Below, piece by piece: positions 25,794 to 34,989 of a stretch of DNA of 64,000 nt (positions within the stretch are counted from its first letter, which is position 1; each line of letters starts with the position of its first letter). The stretch covers positions 124,001-188,000 of the forward strand of contig NZ_FNUR01000001.1 of NCBI RefSeq assembly GCF_900108105.1, given 5' to 3'. Position numbers and translations under genes: made by a program. The notes below the pieces were generated by a model, which was given only the letters and a program-made list of their open reading frames with translations, was not told the origin of the DNA and made no database searches. This DNA comes from Butyrivibrio sp. Su6 (GTDB lineage: Bacteria > Bacillota > Clostridia > Lachnospirales > Lachnospiraceae).

Positions 25794-27341
25794 ATGAGAG
25801 GTTCTAAACCAACAGTTCTTTTGATCCTTGATGGATACGGACTTAATGATAATCCAGAAGGAAATGCTATTGCAATGGCTAAGACTCCTGTAATGGATGG
25901 TCTTATGAAGGATTATCCTTTTGTAAAGGGATATGCTTCAGGTCTTGCTGTAGGTCTACCTGATGGACAGATGGGTAACTCAGAGGTTGGACATATGAAT
26001 ATGGGTGCCGGCCGTATTGTTTACCAGGAACTTACAAGAATCACAAAATCTATTGAAGACGGTGATTTCTTCACAAACGAAGGCCTTTTGGCAGCTATCA
26101 ATAACTGCAAAGAGAAAAATTCAGCTCTTCATTTATATGGTCTTGTTTCTGATGGTGGTGTACACAGCCACATTACACATATCTACGGACTTTTAGAGCT
26201 TGCAAAAAAGAACGGACTTGATAAGGTATTTGTTCACTGCTTCCTTGATGGTAGAGATACTCCACCTGAAAGCGGAATTGATTTTGTAGCACAGCTTGAG
26301 AACAAGATGAAAGAGCTTGGCGTTGGCCAGATTGCTTCTATCTCAGGCCGTTACTATGCAATGGACAGAGATAACAACTATGACCGTGTTGAGGTTGCTT
26401 ATAACGCTATCACAAAGGGCGAAGGCAACAAGGCAAACAGCGCACATGAGTGCATGGAACAGTCATACAAGGATGGCAAGACAGATGAGTTTGTTATCCC
26501 TACAGTTATCATGAAGAATGGTGCTCCTGTAGCAACAGTTAAGGATGGAGATTCAATTATTTTCTATAACTTCCGTCCTGATAGAGCAAGAGAGATCACA
26601 CATTGCTTCTGCGACGATGAATTTGATAAGTTCAACAGAGGACAGCGCCTTGATGTTACATACGTATGCTTCACGGATTATGATCCTCTTATCCCTAATA
26701 AGGAAGTTGCATTTAAGAAGGTTCTTCTTAACAACACATTTGGCGAGTGGCTTGCTGCTAAGGGAATGAAGCAGGCACGTATCGCAGAGACTGAGAAGTA
26801 TGCTCATGTTACATTCTTCTTTAACGGTGGTGTTGAGCAGCCAAACGAGGGCGAGGACAGAGTACTTGTTAACAGCCCTAAGGATGTTCCAACTTACGAC
26901 CTTAAGCCTCAGATGAGCGCACCTGAAGTTTGTGAGAAGATTCTTGATGCAATAAATTCTCAGAAATATGATGTTATCATTGCTAACTTTGCTAACCCTG
27001 ATATGGTTGGTCATACAGGTGTTATTCCAGCTGCTGTAAAGGCTATTGAAACAGTTGATGAGTGTGTTGGCAAGATTGTTGATGCTGTAAAGGCAACAAA
27101 CGGAACAATGTTTATCTGCGCTGACCACGGTAACGCTGATATGATGATCGATTATGAGACAGGTGAGCCTTGGACAGCTCATACAACAAATCCTGTTCCA
27201 TTTATCCTTGTTAATTATGATGAGGCTTATACTCTTAGAGAGAATGGATGCCTTGCAGATATCATTCCTACACTTATAGAGTGTATGGGCGAGGAACAGC
27301 CAAAAGAGATGACTGGTAAGTCACTTCTTATCAAGAAATAA
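25794..27341 (+). CDS. gpmI: 2,3-bisphosphoglycerate-independent phosphoglycerate mutase
   Basis: GpmI interconverts 3- and 2-phosphoglycerate in glycolysis using two manganese ions. The 515-residue protein has the alkaline-phosphatase-like fold: first metal motif LLILDGYG with Asp13, the phosphoserine nucleophile Ser63 in GNSEVGHMNMGAG, the inserted phosphotransferase domain (SDGGVHSH, FLDGRDTPP), and the C-terminal metal motifs NFANPDMVGHTG and ADHGNAD. The chosen ATG has TGGAGG ten bases upstream; a GTG at 25773 in the same frame is unlikely. It has its own promoter. The next gene has another promoter, so it is probably monocistronic. Confidence 0.97.
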   Translation: MRGSKPTVLLILDGYGLNDNPEGNAIAMAKTPVMDGLMKDYPFVKGYASGLAVGLPDGQMGNSEVGHMNMGAGRIVYQELTRITKSIEDGDFFTNEGLLAAINNCKEKNSALHLYGLVSDGGVHSHITHIYGLLELAKKNGLDKVFVHCFLDGRDTPPESGIDFVAQLENKMKELGVGQIASISGRYYAMDRDNNYDRVEVAYNAITKGEGNKANSAHECMEQSYKDGKTDEFVIPTVIMKNGAPVATVKDGDSIIFYNFRPDRAREITHCFCDDEFDKFNRGQRLDVTYVCFTDYDPLIPNKEVAFKKVLLNNTFGEWLAAKGMKQARIAETEKYAHVTFFFNGGVEQPNEGEDRVLVNSPKDVPTYDLKPQMSAPEVCEKILDAINSQKYDVIIANFANPDMVGHTGVIPAAVKAIETVDECVGKIVDAVKATNGTMFICADHGNADMMIDYETGEPWTAHTTNPVPFILVNYDEAYTLRENGCLADIIPTLIECMGEEQPKEMTGKSLLIKK

Positions 27342-27352
27342 GACTGAATTGT

Positions 27353-27381
27353 TTGACGATATTGCATAAATATGATAAAGT
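27353..27381 (+). promoter_or_regulatory. Promoter of the secG-rnr-smpB unit
   Basis: TTGACG (27353-27358), 17-base spacer, TAAAGT (27376-27381), with TG one base before the -10. It sits 12 bases past the gpmI stop. Confidence 0.75.
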
Positions 27382-27450
27382 AATACGTGCTTGTGACTTT
27401 AAAAAATTAGCAAGACTATTTTTATACAGGTACTGGGAGGGAAGTTTTTC

Positions 27451-27693
27451 GTGAGTGCTTTAGATTATGTTTTCGGAGTAGTATTTATTATAGTATGTGC
27501 CGCATTGGTTGTTCTTGTACTTGCACAGGAAGGCAAGAATCAGGGACTTGGAGCAATTCAGGGAACAGTAGAGAATACATACTGGAGCAAAAACAAAGGC
27601 CGTTCAAGAGAGGGTGTTCTTAAGAGAGCTACATTTGTTTTATCAGTTTTGTTTATCGTATTTAGCGTAATTCTCAACATGAATATGTTCTAA
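27451..27693 (+). CDS. secG: Preprotein translocase subunit SecG
   Basis: SecG is the small auxiliary subunit of the SecYEG channel. The 80-residue product has two transmembrane helices (about 4-24 and 58-78) separated by the conserved loop VLVLAQEGKNQGLGAIQG, the strongest signature. It begins at a GTG preceded by GGGAGGG. Its place ahead of rnr, smpB and ssrA is conserved in many Firmicutes and supports the call. Confidence 0.93.
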   Translation: MSALDYVFGVVFIIVCAALVVLVLAQEGKNQGLGAIQGTVENTYWSKNKGRSREGVLKRATFVLSVLFIVFSVILNMNMF

Positions 27694-27714
27694 AAATTTT
27701 ATTTTTGTTATGTG

Positions 27715-27750
27715 AGGCACTCTAGAAATAGGGTGCCTTTTAAAATTTTA
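27715..27750 (+). terminator. Attenuator-like hairpin between secG and rnr
   Basis: AGGCACTC (27715-27722) and GGGTGCCT (27731-27738) form an 8-bp stem with one U-G pair and an 8-base loop, followed by TTTTAAAATTTT. The T run is broken by A, so termination may be partial, which would lower rnr relative to secG. Confidence 0.6.
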
Positions 27751-27771
27751 TGGGCACTTGCTGAGGTATAT

Positions 27772-30183
27772 ATGAGTAAGGGAAAGAAATTAAAAAGAGT
27801 AGAAGAAAGTTCTTTTGGAACTTCAAAGAAGCATAAAAACTATATAGTAGGACAGTTCGTAGCAAACCCAAGAGGTTTTGGTTTTGTTGAAGTAGAAGGG
27901 ATGGATGAAGATATCTTTATCCCTGAAGAGTATGTTCATGGCGCCTTTCATTCAGATACGGTAGAAGTTGAGGTCTTGCCTGAGTCGACAGGTAAGAGAC
28001 AGGAAGGCCGTATCAGGAATATTCTTGTAAGAGGGATGGAAGAGCTTGTGGGAACATACCAGGGTGAAAAGAACTTTGGTTTTGTTATTCCTGATAATTC
28101 AAAAGTCCTTCAGGATATCTTTATACCAATTGAACATCATGGCAGCGCTGTTACCGGTGATAAAGTAGTTGTAACGATCACAGATTATGGTAATCAAGCG
28201 CTTCATAGAAAGCCTGAGGGCAAGGTTAAAGAGGTTATCGGCAATATAAATGACCCCGGCGTTGATATTTTATCAATTGTAAAGAACTATGATATTCCTT
28301 ATGAATTTCCAGAAAAGGTTATAAATCAGGCCAACAGATGCCCTGATCAGATAAGCGAAGCTGACATGTACGGCAGAGAAGACCTTCGTGATGTAATGAT
28401 GGTAACAATCGACGGTGAGGACGCAAAAGATCTTGATGATGCAGTCAGCCTTACTATAGATGATAAGGGCCTTTACCATTTAGGAGTTCATATCGCTGAT
28501 GTAACAAATTATGTGCAGGAGAGTTCTGCGCTTGATAGGGAAGCCCTTAAAAGAGGAACGAGTGTCTATCTAGTGGACAGAGTAATCCCCATGCTTCCAC
28601 ACAGACTTTCAAATGGTATCTGTTCTTTAAATCACGGCGAGGACAGGCTTGCACTTAGCTGTCTTATGACAATAGACAAGAGTGGTAAAGTTATAGACCA
28701 TGATATTGTTGAGTCTGTTATCAATGTCAACGAGAGAATGTCATATACGAGCGTTGCCAAGATTCTTGAGGATAAAGATGAAGAGGAAATCGCGAAGTAT
28801 AAAGAGCTTGTTCCCATGTTTGAGGAAATGGCAGAGCTTTCAAGTATCCTTAGAAAGAAAAGAGAATCCAAGGGTGCGATTGATTTTGACTTTCCTGAGA
28901 CTAAGATCATTTTGGATGAAGCAGGAAATCCGATTGATATAGTTCCTCATGAGAGGAATACTGCAACCAAGCTTATTGAGGACTTTATGCTTGCTGCAAA
29001 CCAGACGGTTGCAGAGCATTTCTTTTATCTTCAGAGCCCTTTTGTATATCGTATCCATGAGCAGCCGGATCCTGAGAAAATCAGTTCTCTTGCTGCATTT
29101 GTAAATAATCTTGGGTATCATATAAGAACCAGAAAGGATGAAGGTGTAAGGCCAAAAGAGCTTCAGAAACTCCTAAAGGGAATAGAGGGCACAAAAGAAG
29201 AGGCTGTTATTAGCAGAATGACCTTAAGGAGCATGATGCAGGCCAAGTACAGCACAGAGTGTACAGGGCATTTTGGTCTTGCTTTTGACTATTATTGCCA
29301 CTTTACTTCTCCTATAAGGCGATATCCTGACCTTCAGATACATAGAATAATAAAGGACCATCTGCGAGGAAGAATGACAGCGGCTAAGTCATCTCATTAT
29401 GAAGAAATACTTGATGAGGTTGCAAAGCACTCCTCAGAAACTGAAAGAAGAGCTGAGGAAGCTGAACGAGAGACTGACAAATTAAAGAAAGCTCAGTATA
29501 TGGAGAACCATATCGGAGAGTGCTTTGAAGGAATTGTTTCTGGAGTTACAGCCTGGGGATTATTTGTTGAGCTTGAGAATTCCTGTGAGGGTATGGTCAG
29601 AGCTGCAGCTATGAGTGATGACTTTTACGTATATGATGAAGGGAACATGAAGCTTGTAGGCGAGAGGACTCATAAGGAGTATACTCTTGGACAACGCGTA
29701 ATGATCAGAGTAGCAGGTGCTGACAGACTTACAAAATCTATTGATTTTAAACTTGTTTTATCTGATGATGAAGATGATGAGTTTGACTATGATGGATTTG
29801 AAGATATTCCAAAGGCTAAAAAGATAGCGCAGGACAGAGCGAGAAAGGTCAGAAAGCTAGGCGAGATAGCGCAGGAAGAAAGAAGCAGCGAGGATAATGG
29901 TGGCGACGAAATCATTGATGCAGCCCACTCTGAAGGACGCCTTGTAGAATATAACGGCAAACTTATAGACCTTAGCGAGTATGAACCCGACGCATTAACC
30001 GGTGAGTTCAGGAAAAAGCGCAAATCAGGAGGCGATAAAGGACAAGGCAGGAAAAAGACCTCATCCAAAAAGGGAGAAGCTAAGTCTTCACGTAAAGTCT
30101 ATAAGGTACATAAATATAAAAAGTCTGCAACCAGTAAAGCTGCAAGAAGCTCGCAGCAAAAAGGCAGAAAAAAGAAACGATAA
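27772..30183 (+). CDS. rnr: Ribonuclease R
   Basis: RNase R is a processive 3'-5' exonuclease that degrades structured RNA and, with tmRNA-SmpB, non-stop messages. From the ATG at 27772 (after GAGG) the protein is 803 residues. It has cold-shock-type domains ([17 protein letters not shown] and KNFGFVIPD) and an RNB catalytic domain with [14 protein letters not shown], containing the Asp cluster that binds Mg2+. [19 protein letters not shown] follows, then an S1 domain ([14 protein letters not shown]). The tail is a very Lys/Arg-rich segment of about 70 residues that probably binds RNA or the ribosome. The neighbours smpB and ssrA fit this job. Confidence 0.96.
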   Translation: MSKGKKLKRVEESSFGTSKKHKNYIVGQFVANPRGFGFVEVEGMDEDIFIPEEYVHGAFHSDTVEVEVLPESTGKRQEGRIRNILVRGMEELVGTYQGEKNFGFVIPDNSKVLQDIFIPIEHHGSAVTGDKVVVTITDYGNQALHRKPEGKVKEVIGNINDPGVDILSIVKNYDIPYEFPEKVINQANRCPDQISEADMYGREDLRDVMMVTIDGEDAKDLDDAVSLTIDDKGLYHLGVHIADVTNYVQESSALDREALKRGTSVYLVDRVIPMLPHRLSNGICSLNHGEDRLALSCLMTIDKSGKVIDHDIVESVINVNERMSYTSVAKILEDKDEEEIAKYKELVPMFEEMAELSSILRKKRESKGAIDFDFPETKIILDEAGNPIDIVPHERNTATKLIEDFMLAANQTVAEHFFYLQSPFVYRIHEQPDPEKISSLAAFVNNLGYHIRTRKDEGVRPKELQKLLKGIEGTKEEAVISRMTLRSMMQAKYSTECTGHFGLAFDYYCHFTSPIRRYPDLQIHRIIKDHLRGRMTAAKSSHYEEILDEVAKHSSETERRAEEAERETDKLKKAQYMENHIGECFEGIVSGVTAWGLFVELENSCEGMVRAAAMSDDFYVYDEGNMKLVGERTHKEYTLGQRVMIRVAGADRLTKSIDFKLVLSDDEDDEFDYDGFEDIPKAKKIAQDRARKVRKLGEIAQEERSSEDNGGDEIIDAAHSEGRLVEYNGKLIDLSEYEPDALTGEFRKKRKSGGDKGQGRKKTSSKKGEAKSSRKVYKVHKYKKSATSKAARSSQQKGRKKKR

Positions 30184-30200
30184 AGCAAAAAAGGTGTATT

Positions 30201-30671
30201 ATGGCGGAAGATAATAAGGCAAGAAAATTAGTTGCAAATAATAAAAAGGCATATCATGACTACTTTATAGAAGAGAAGTATGAGGCAGGAATAGAGCTTT
30301 TTGGAACAGAAGTTAAATCCATAAGACAGGGAAAATGCAGTATCAAGGAAGCATGGATCAGTATTGATAAGGGAGAGGCTTTTATTATGGGAATGAACAT
30401 AAGCCCATATGAAAAAGGCAATATCTTTAACAAAGATCCTCTTCGTGTAAAGAGACTTCTTTTACATAAAGCTGAAATAAGAAAGCTGGATCAGCAGAAA
30501 ATGGTTCAGGGATACACGCTTGTTCCTCTTGAAGTTTATTTTAAAAACGGCAGAGTGAAAGTTGAAGTGGGCCTTGCAAAAGGTAAAAAGCTTTATGATA
30601 AACGAGCAGATATGGCCAAAAAGGATCAGCAGAGAGAGGCTGAAAAAGAATTTAAGGTCAAATTTAAATAA
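30201..30671 (+). CDS. smpB: SsrA-binding protein SmpB
   Basis: SmpB binds the tRNA-like part of tmRNA and is required for trans-translation, placing its C-terminal tail in the empty mRNA channel of stalled ribosomes. The 156-residue protein has the oligonucleotide-binding barrel signature [26 protein letters not shown]. The C-terminal tail [29 protein letters not shown] is typical. It starts 17 bases after rnr, and its RNA partner ssrA begins 68 bases after its stop. Confidence 0.97.
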   Translation: MAEDNKARKLVANNKKAYHDYFIEEKYEAGIELFGTEVKSIRQGKCSIKEAWISIDKGEAFIMGMNISPYEKGNIFNKDPLRVKRLLLHKAEIRKLDQQKMVQGYTLVPLEVYFKNGRVKVEVGLAKGKKLYDKRADMAKKDQQREAEKEFKVKFK

Positions 30672-30690
30672 AAACTAAACTGCTGGTGTA

Positions 30691-30719
30691 TTGATTTTAT
30701 CTGTGCTTACCGATATAAT
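30691..30719 (+). promoter_or_regulatory. Promoter of ssrA, inside an inverted repeat
   Basis: TTGATT (30691-30696), 17-base spacer and TATAAT (30714-30719). The -10 lies in the loop of a perfect inverted repeat described separately. Predicted start near 30726, about 14 bases before the mature RNA end. Confidence 0.75.
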
Positions 30720-30730
30720 GGGTAAGCACA
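30702..30730. repeat. Perfect 10-bp inverted repeat around the ssrA -10
   Basis: TGTGCTTACC (30702-30711) and GGTAAGCACA (30721-30730) are exact reverse complements with a 9-base spacer holding TATAAT. There is no T run after it, so it is not a standard terminator. It could be an operator or a hairpin at the end of the smpB message. Confidence 0.7.
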
Positions 30731-30739
30731 ATTAAATAA

Positions 30740-31093
30740 GGGTTAGTAAAGGTTTCGACAGGGATTTTGAAGCTGGAGAAGCTATCCGCAGGATGGTCGC
30801 GTTAAACCTCAAATTAAAATTAAACGCTAACGATAATTTAGCACTCGCTGCCTAAGCGCAGCCCGTCAGCCCGGGTGCACCTACACACTCGGTAACTGGC
30901 GTCAAACTTTGTAGGAAACGACATAGCCTAAGCTTTGCGGCTATGGTCGTATCATGAAGCTACCGATTATTTGCAGTTGCTTGTTACCGCAGGTAAGAGG
31001 GAACAGAGATGCAGAATCTCAGAATAATAAGCTATGATAGTAGAAGTACAGGGGATGAATTTTTGGACAGGGGTTCGACTCCCCTCTAATCCA
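30740..31093 (+). ncRNA. ssrA: Transfer-messenger RNA (tmRNA)
   Basis: tmRNA rescues stalled ribosomes and tags the nascent protein for proteolysis. The 5' end GGGTTAG (30740-30746) pairs with CTAATCC (31086-31092) to form the acceptor stem, followed by discriminator A at 31093. CCA is not encoded. The T arm contains GGTTCGACTCCCC and the 5' part has the conserved GGTTTCGACAGGG. The tag reading frame is 30826-30855: GCT AAC GAT AAT TTA GCA CTC GCT GCC TAA, giving ANDNLALAA after the alanine brought by tmRNA itself. The roughly 354-base length is normal for a one-piece tmRNA. smpB and rnr lie just upstream. Confidence 0.96.
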
Positions 31094-31100
31094 CTTTTTT

Positions 31101-31133
31101 AGGACTACCATTGATTTATGGTAGTTCTTTTTA
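31101..31133 (+). terminator. Intrinsic terminator after ssrA
   Basis: GGACTACCA (31102-31110) and TGGTAGTTC (31119-31127) pair with one G-U, closing an 8-base loop, followed by a T run. Confidence 0.88.
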
Positions 31134-31175
31134 TATAGTATTAACATATGATTTAGCAAGGTAAAGGGGAAAACT

Positions 31176-31970
31176 ATGAGCGTCAGTAAGAAGAGAATAG
31201 TTGTAAAAGTAGGTACTTCCACAATAACAAATAGTGATGGAAATGTTGATATAAGGGCACTTGACCATCTCTGCAGAGCTTTGGCAGGTGTTGAGAATCT
31301 TGGATACGATCTTGTACTTGTTTCATCAGGAGCTATTGCTGTTGGAGCAGGTAAGATGAGACTTGCTCAAAAGCCAAAGGAGATCAGGATGAAGCAGGCT
31401 GCAGCTGCCGTTGGACAGACAGAACTTATGCATCTTTATGACAAGTTCTTTAGCGAATACGGAAGAATGGTAGGTCAGATACTTCTTGATAATGAGGATA
31501 TTGCAGACCCTGTCAGAAGTAAAAACCTGAAAAATACATTCGATGCTTTGCTGGAGAACCACATTATCCCTATAGTTAATGAGAATGACTCAGTCAGCCA
31601 TGCGGAGATTGAGTCAGAGAAGAAGCTCTTTTCTGATAATGATATGCTGTCAGCATTTGTTGCAGCTTTTTGTAATGCAAGTAAACTTATTATTTTCTCA
31701 GATATTGATGGCCTTTATGATGGTAATCCAAGCACTAATCCTGATGCAAAGCTCATCAGCAGGGTTGAAGATATTACAGATGAATTAAAGTCAATTGCAT
31801 CAGGCTCGGGTTCAAATCGTGGAACAGGCGGAATGATCACAAAACTTGATGCGGCAGAATATGCTACAGAACACGGGATAGATGTTATCATTACAAATGG
31901 CAAAAATCCTGAAAAACTCTATGATGTAATTGAGAAAAAGATTGTGGGAACATTATTTGTGGCTAAGTAA
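31176..31970 (+). CDS. proB: Glutamate 5-kinase
   Basis: ProB phosphorylates glutamate to gamma-glutamyl phosphate, the first step of proline synthesis. The 264-residue protein is an amino-acid kinase with RIVVKVGTSTITN at the start, LVSSGAIAVGAG, the substrate loop IPIVNENDSVS, IIFSDIDGLYDGNP, and GSGSNRGTGGMITKLDAA. It lacks the C-terminal PUA domain found in many ProB proteins (about 370 residues); the short form is common in clostridia. AAAGGGG precedes the ATG. proA, the usual next gene, is absent here. Confidence 0.94.
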   Translation: MSVSKKRIVVKVGTSTITNSDGNVDIRALDHLCRALAGVENLGYDLVLVSSGAIAVGAGKMRLAQKPKEIRMKQAAAAVGQTELMHLYDKFFSEYGRMVGQILLDNEDIADPVRSKNLKNTFDALLENHIIPIVNENDSVSHAEIESEKKLFSDNDMLSAFVAAFCNASKLIIFSDIDGLYDGNPSTNPDAKLISRVEDITDELKSIASGSGSNRGTGGMITKLDAAEYATEHGIDVIITNGKNPEKLYDVIEKKIVGTLFVAK

Positions 31971-31994
31971 GAGGCTTTCGCAAGTGCTCTGACA

Positions 31995-32023
31995 TTGACA
32001 AGCAGGGCGTTTGATGATATTTT
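31995..32023 (+). promoter_or_regulatory. Promoter of the B12 salvage operon
   Basis: A perfect TTGACA (31995-32000), 17-base spacer and TATTTT (32018-32023) with TG one base before the -10. Predicted start is near 32030, giving a leader of about 64 bases. Confidence 0.8.
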
Positions 32024-32037
32024 TTTCAATGCAAATG

Positions 32038-32065
32038 GTGCCCCAAGGGAGATTCTCCGGGGCAC
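32038..32065 (+). promoter_or_regulatory. GC-rich hairpin in the btuF leader
   Basis: GTGCCCC pairs with GGGGCAC, and inside it GGAG with CTCC, leaving a 3-base bulge and a 3-base loop. It begins about 8 bases after the predicted transcript start and has no T run. It may protect the message or be part of a regulatory leader. It is too small for a complete cobalamin riboswitch. Confidence 0.6.
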
Positions 32066-32093
32066 TTAATAGGTAATAAAGTGAGGGAAAATT

Positions 32094-33179
32094 ATGAAAA
32101 AGAAAATTCTATCTTTTGTCATGGCTATTGCCATGATGTCTACTTTTGCTGTTGGATGCGGAAATACCGCAGCAGAAACAGTTTCAGAGACAGTAGCTGA
32201 GGAAAGTGTTACAGCTACCAGCGAAGCATCTACTCTTCAGACAGAATCCACTGAAAATACAGATGTATCAGCAAAACCAACCACTGACAGAAGTGGTAAT
32301 GAAGTTACAATTCCTGAAGAAGTAAATTCAATTGTATCTATGGCTCCTTCAACAACACAGATCCTTATAGATCTTGGACTTGGAGAGAAGATTGTGGCAT
32401 GTGACACATATTCATGTGCAAGCTATTCTGATTCACTTAAGGCTGATATTCCACAGTTTGACATGATGACTCCTGATCAGGAACAGATAATTGCTCTTGG
32501 AGCAGATGTTGTTTTCACAACTGGTATGAGTGCCAGCCATGGAGATGATGTTTTTGCAGCTGTAAAAGAAGCAGGTGTATGTGTCCTTGATATTCCAAGC
32601 AGCGCAAGCCTCCAGGATATTTCAGATGACATCAGATTTATAGGAGCTGCTACATCAACAAGTGATGCTGCAGAGGCAATTGTTAAAGAGATGGAAGCTA
32701 CTATTGAAGAAATTTCCAAAATAGCAGCTACTATCCCTGAAGAAGAGAAAAAGACAGTTCTTTTCGAACTCTTTACTCCATCTGCTGATGCACCAACAAT
32801 TTATACATGTGGTTCAAATACATATATCAATGAGATGATAAGTCTTATCGGTGCTACAAATGTTGCAGGAGAGGAAGCCGACCAGTGGCCTGCTCTTACA
32901 GAAGAAGCAGCTGTAGCTATGGATCCACAGGTAATTCTTACTGCTGACATGTACACAGATGATGTTATAAATGTTATTCTTAAAATGAGCGGATGGGAGA
33001 ACGTATCTGCTATTAAGGACAAGGCTGTATATCAGATTGATAATGATACAGTTAACAGACCTAATCATCATGTTGTAAGCGCCATGATCGAGATGGCTAA
33101 GGATATTTATCCTGATTACTATGAGTCATTTGTTGACCCATTTGGCACAGAAGATAGCAAGGAGCAGCCTGCTGCATAA
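32094..33179 (+). CDS. btuF: Cobalamin/cobinamide ABC transporter substrate-binding lipoprotein
   Basis: This is the surface receptor that captures corrinoids for the BtuCD importer. The 361-residue protein has a lipobox ending at Cys22 (A-V-G-C), a Ser/Thr/Glu-rich linker to about residue 60, and then the two-lobe helical-backbone binding fold. VTIPEEVNSIVSMAPSTTQIL is typical of BtuF. It is first in an operon where the permease, ATPase and nucleotide-loop enzymes follow, which argues for corrinoid over ferric-siderophore transport. GAGGG lies 6 bases before the ATG. Confidence 0.88.
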   Translation: MKKKILSFVMAIAMMSTFAVGCGNTAAETVSETVAEESVTATSEASTLQTESTENTDVSAKPTTDRSGNEVTIPEEVNSIVSMAPSTTQILIDLGLGEKIVACDTYSCASYSDSLKADIPQFDMMTPDQEQIIALGADVVFTTGMSASHGDDVFAAVKEAGVCVLDIPSSASLQDISDDIRFIGAATSTSDAAEAIVKEMEATIEEISKIAATIPEEEKKTVLFELFTPSADAPTIYTCGSNTYINEMISLIGATNVAGEEADQWPALTEEAAVAMDPQVILTADMYTDDVINVILKMSGWENVSAIKDKAVYQIDNDTVNRPNHHVVSAMIEMAKDIYPDYYESFVDPFGTEDSKEQPAA

Positions 33180-33180
33180 T

Positions 33181-34203
33181 ATGAAAAAAGAGAAAGAGCT
33201 TAAGATAGTAATTTTAGTATTGATTTCCATATTAGTGCTGATGCTTAGTATAGGACTGGGAAGCGTATATATCCCTGCGTCAGATATAGTATCAGTACTG
33301 TTAAATAAGCTCTTTAACCTGCCTTTAACTCAGAGTATTGAAGGGTCTTACATCTCAATACTCTGGGATATAAGGATGCCCAGGGCATTCACTGCTTTCT
33401 TTGTTGGGGCAGCACTTTCAGTAAGTGGGGCTGTGATCCAGTCTCTTTTGCAAAACCCCCTTGCATCATCCTATACTCTTGGCGTTTCTGCCGGTGCATC
33501 TTTAGGAGCTGCAATCGTTATTACCTCCGGAATAACAAGTTCATTTCTTGGCTTTTTCCTTTTGCCTGCTGCAGGTTTTTTGGCAGGCCTGTTTACAGTG
33601 TTTTTTGTTATAGCTGTGTCCGGGAGACTGGACCATAATATGAGCAATCATACGATCATTCTTTTCGGAATGGTCTTTTCACTTTTTGTAAATGCAATTT
33701 TGACTCTTATAAGTGCTTTGAACAGTGAACATATGCAGAGACTTATTTTATGGCAGATGGGTTCATTTTCCGGAAGAAGATGGATACATGTGGCTGTTTT
33801 GAGTGTGTGTGCAGTGTTGGGAACGCTTATTATATGTTTCTTTGTCAGGGAGCTTGATATTATGACCTTTGGAGAGGAAGAGGCCATGAGTATCGGAGTT
33901 GAGACAAAGAAAGTAAAAGTTTTTCTTTTGGCTCTTGCAACGTTTTTGACAGGAGCAGCAGTCTGTTTTTCGGGTATTATTGGCTTTGTTGATCTTACGA
34001 TTCCTCATATCGTAAGACGTTTATTTGGATCAAAGCATAAGTATGTGATTCCTATGTCTTTTGTTTTAGGCGGGGCTTTTATGGCTTTTGCAGATATGTT
34101 GTCGAGAACTGTACTTGCTCCTCAGGAGATACCTGTTGGTGCCATTACAGCTCTGGTTGGAGCACCGTTTTTTGCATATATATATTTTAGAGGTAAGAGA
34201 TAA
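33181..34203 (+). CDS. btuC: Cobalamin/cobinamide ABC transporter permease
   Basis: A 340-residue FecCD/BtuC-type permease with about ten transmembrane helices. Signatures are WDIRMPRAFTAFFVGAALSVSGAVIQSLLQNPLASSYTLGVSAGASLGAA and, near the C-terminus, GIIGFVDLTIPHIVRRLFG, the loop that docks with the ATPase. The ATG at 33181 is 1 base after the btuF stop; an in-frame Met upstream within btuF is discounted. Coupling with btuF is likely since AAGGAG lies 16 bases upstream, further than usual. Confidence 0.92.
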   Translation: MKKEKELKIVILVLISILVLMLSIGLGSVYIPASDIVSVLLNKLFNLPLTQSIEGSYISILWDIRMPRAFTAFFVGAALSVSGAVIQSLLQNPLASSYTLGVSAGASLGAAIVITSGITSSFLGFFLLPAAGFLAGLFTVFFVIAVSGRLDHNMSNHTIILFGMVFSLFVNAILTLISALNSEHMQRLILWQMGSFSGRRWIHVAVLSVCAVLGTLIICFFVRELDIMTFGEEEAMSIGVETKKVKVFLLALATFLTGAAVCFSGIIGFVDLTIPHIVRRLFGSKHKYVIPMSFVLGGAFMAFADMLSRTVLAPQEIPVGAITALVGAPFFAYIYFRGKR

Positions 34204-34206
34204 TAA

Positions 34207-34980
34207 ATGCTGCTCGAGTGTAAGAACCTGATTTGCGGATATGGAAAAAGACCTGGCGAGAACCCGGTTATAAAGAATATCTCTTTTAACGTAAATGAAG
34301 GAGAAAGCATTGCTGTTTTGGGTGCAAATGGATGCGGTAAAACTACGCTGATAAAGACTCTTGCAGGCATGCTTTCATATGACGGAAGTATCCTTCTTGG
34401 CGATAAAGAAGTACGTAGTCTTAAGAGAAAAGACATAGCAAAAAAGATTTCTGTAATGATGCAGTTTTCTGATATCTATTTTTCATATTCTGTAGAGGAA
34501 ACGGTCATGCTTGGACGGTATCTTTATTCTGACAATGTTTTTGGAATTGCAAATAGACGTGACCGGGAGATTGTAGACAAATGTCTTAAAGAATATGGCC
34601 TTGAAGATATTAGAGATAGGCAGATTAGTCAGCTATCCGGAGGACAGCTTCAAAGGGTCTTTCTTGCAAGAACTATGGCTCAAGGCACTGATATTATTAT
34701 TTTGGATGAGCCTACCAATCATTTGGATCTTAAATATCAGTCTGAATTTCTGAATTTTCTTTCTGATTGGAAAAAAGAGAGTAAAAAACATACACTCATA
34801 GGTGTTTTTCATGATATCAATATTGCCCTGGAAGCCGCAGATAAGCTCATTTTGCTTAAAGATGGGAATATTCTTGCAGATGGAAGTAAAGAGGAGCTTA
34901 TAAAAAGCAAATACCTTACTGATACATTTGATATTGATGTAAAGCAGTATATGAAAAAGCAGTATTCACATTGGATATAA
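34207..34980 (+). CDS. btuD: Cobalamin/cobinamide ABC transporter ATPase
   Basis: A 257-residue ABC ATPase that powers corrinoid import. Walker A is GANGCGKT (39-46), the Q-loop follows at MMQFSD, the signature is LSGGQLQRVFLART, Walker B is IIILDEPTNHLDL and the switch His is in VFHDIN. The length is standard for BtuD/FhuC. The ATG is 3 bases past the btuC stop, so it is tightly coupled to the permease gene. Confidence 0.93.
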   Translation: MLLECKNLICGYGKRPGENPVIKNISFNVNEGESIAVLGANGCGKTTLIKTLAGMLSYDGSILLGDKEVRSLKRKDIAKKISVMMQFSDIYFSYSVEETVMLGRYLYSDNVFGIANRRDREIVDKCLKEYGLEDIRDRQISQLSGGQLQRVFLARTMAQGTDIIILDEPTNHLDLKYQSEFLNFLSDWKKESKKHTLIGVFHDINIALEAADKLILLKDGNILADGSKEELIKSKYLTDTFDIDVKQYMKKQYSHWI

Positions 34981-34989
34981 GGTTTATAT

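Noticed and set aside
31971..32093. Full cobalamin riboswitch before btuF
   Set aside because: The gap is only 123 bases, no B12 box is found and the promoter sits inside it. Only a hairpin is reported.
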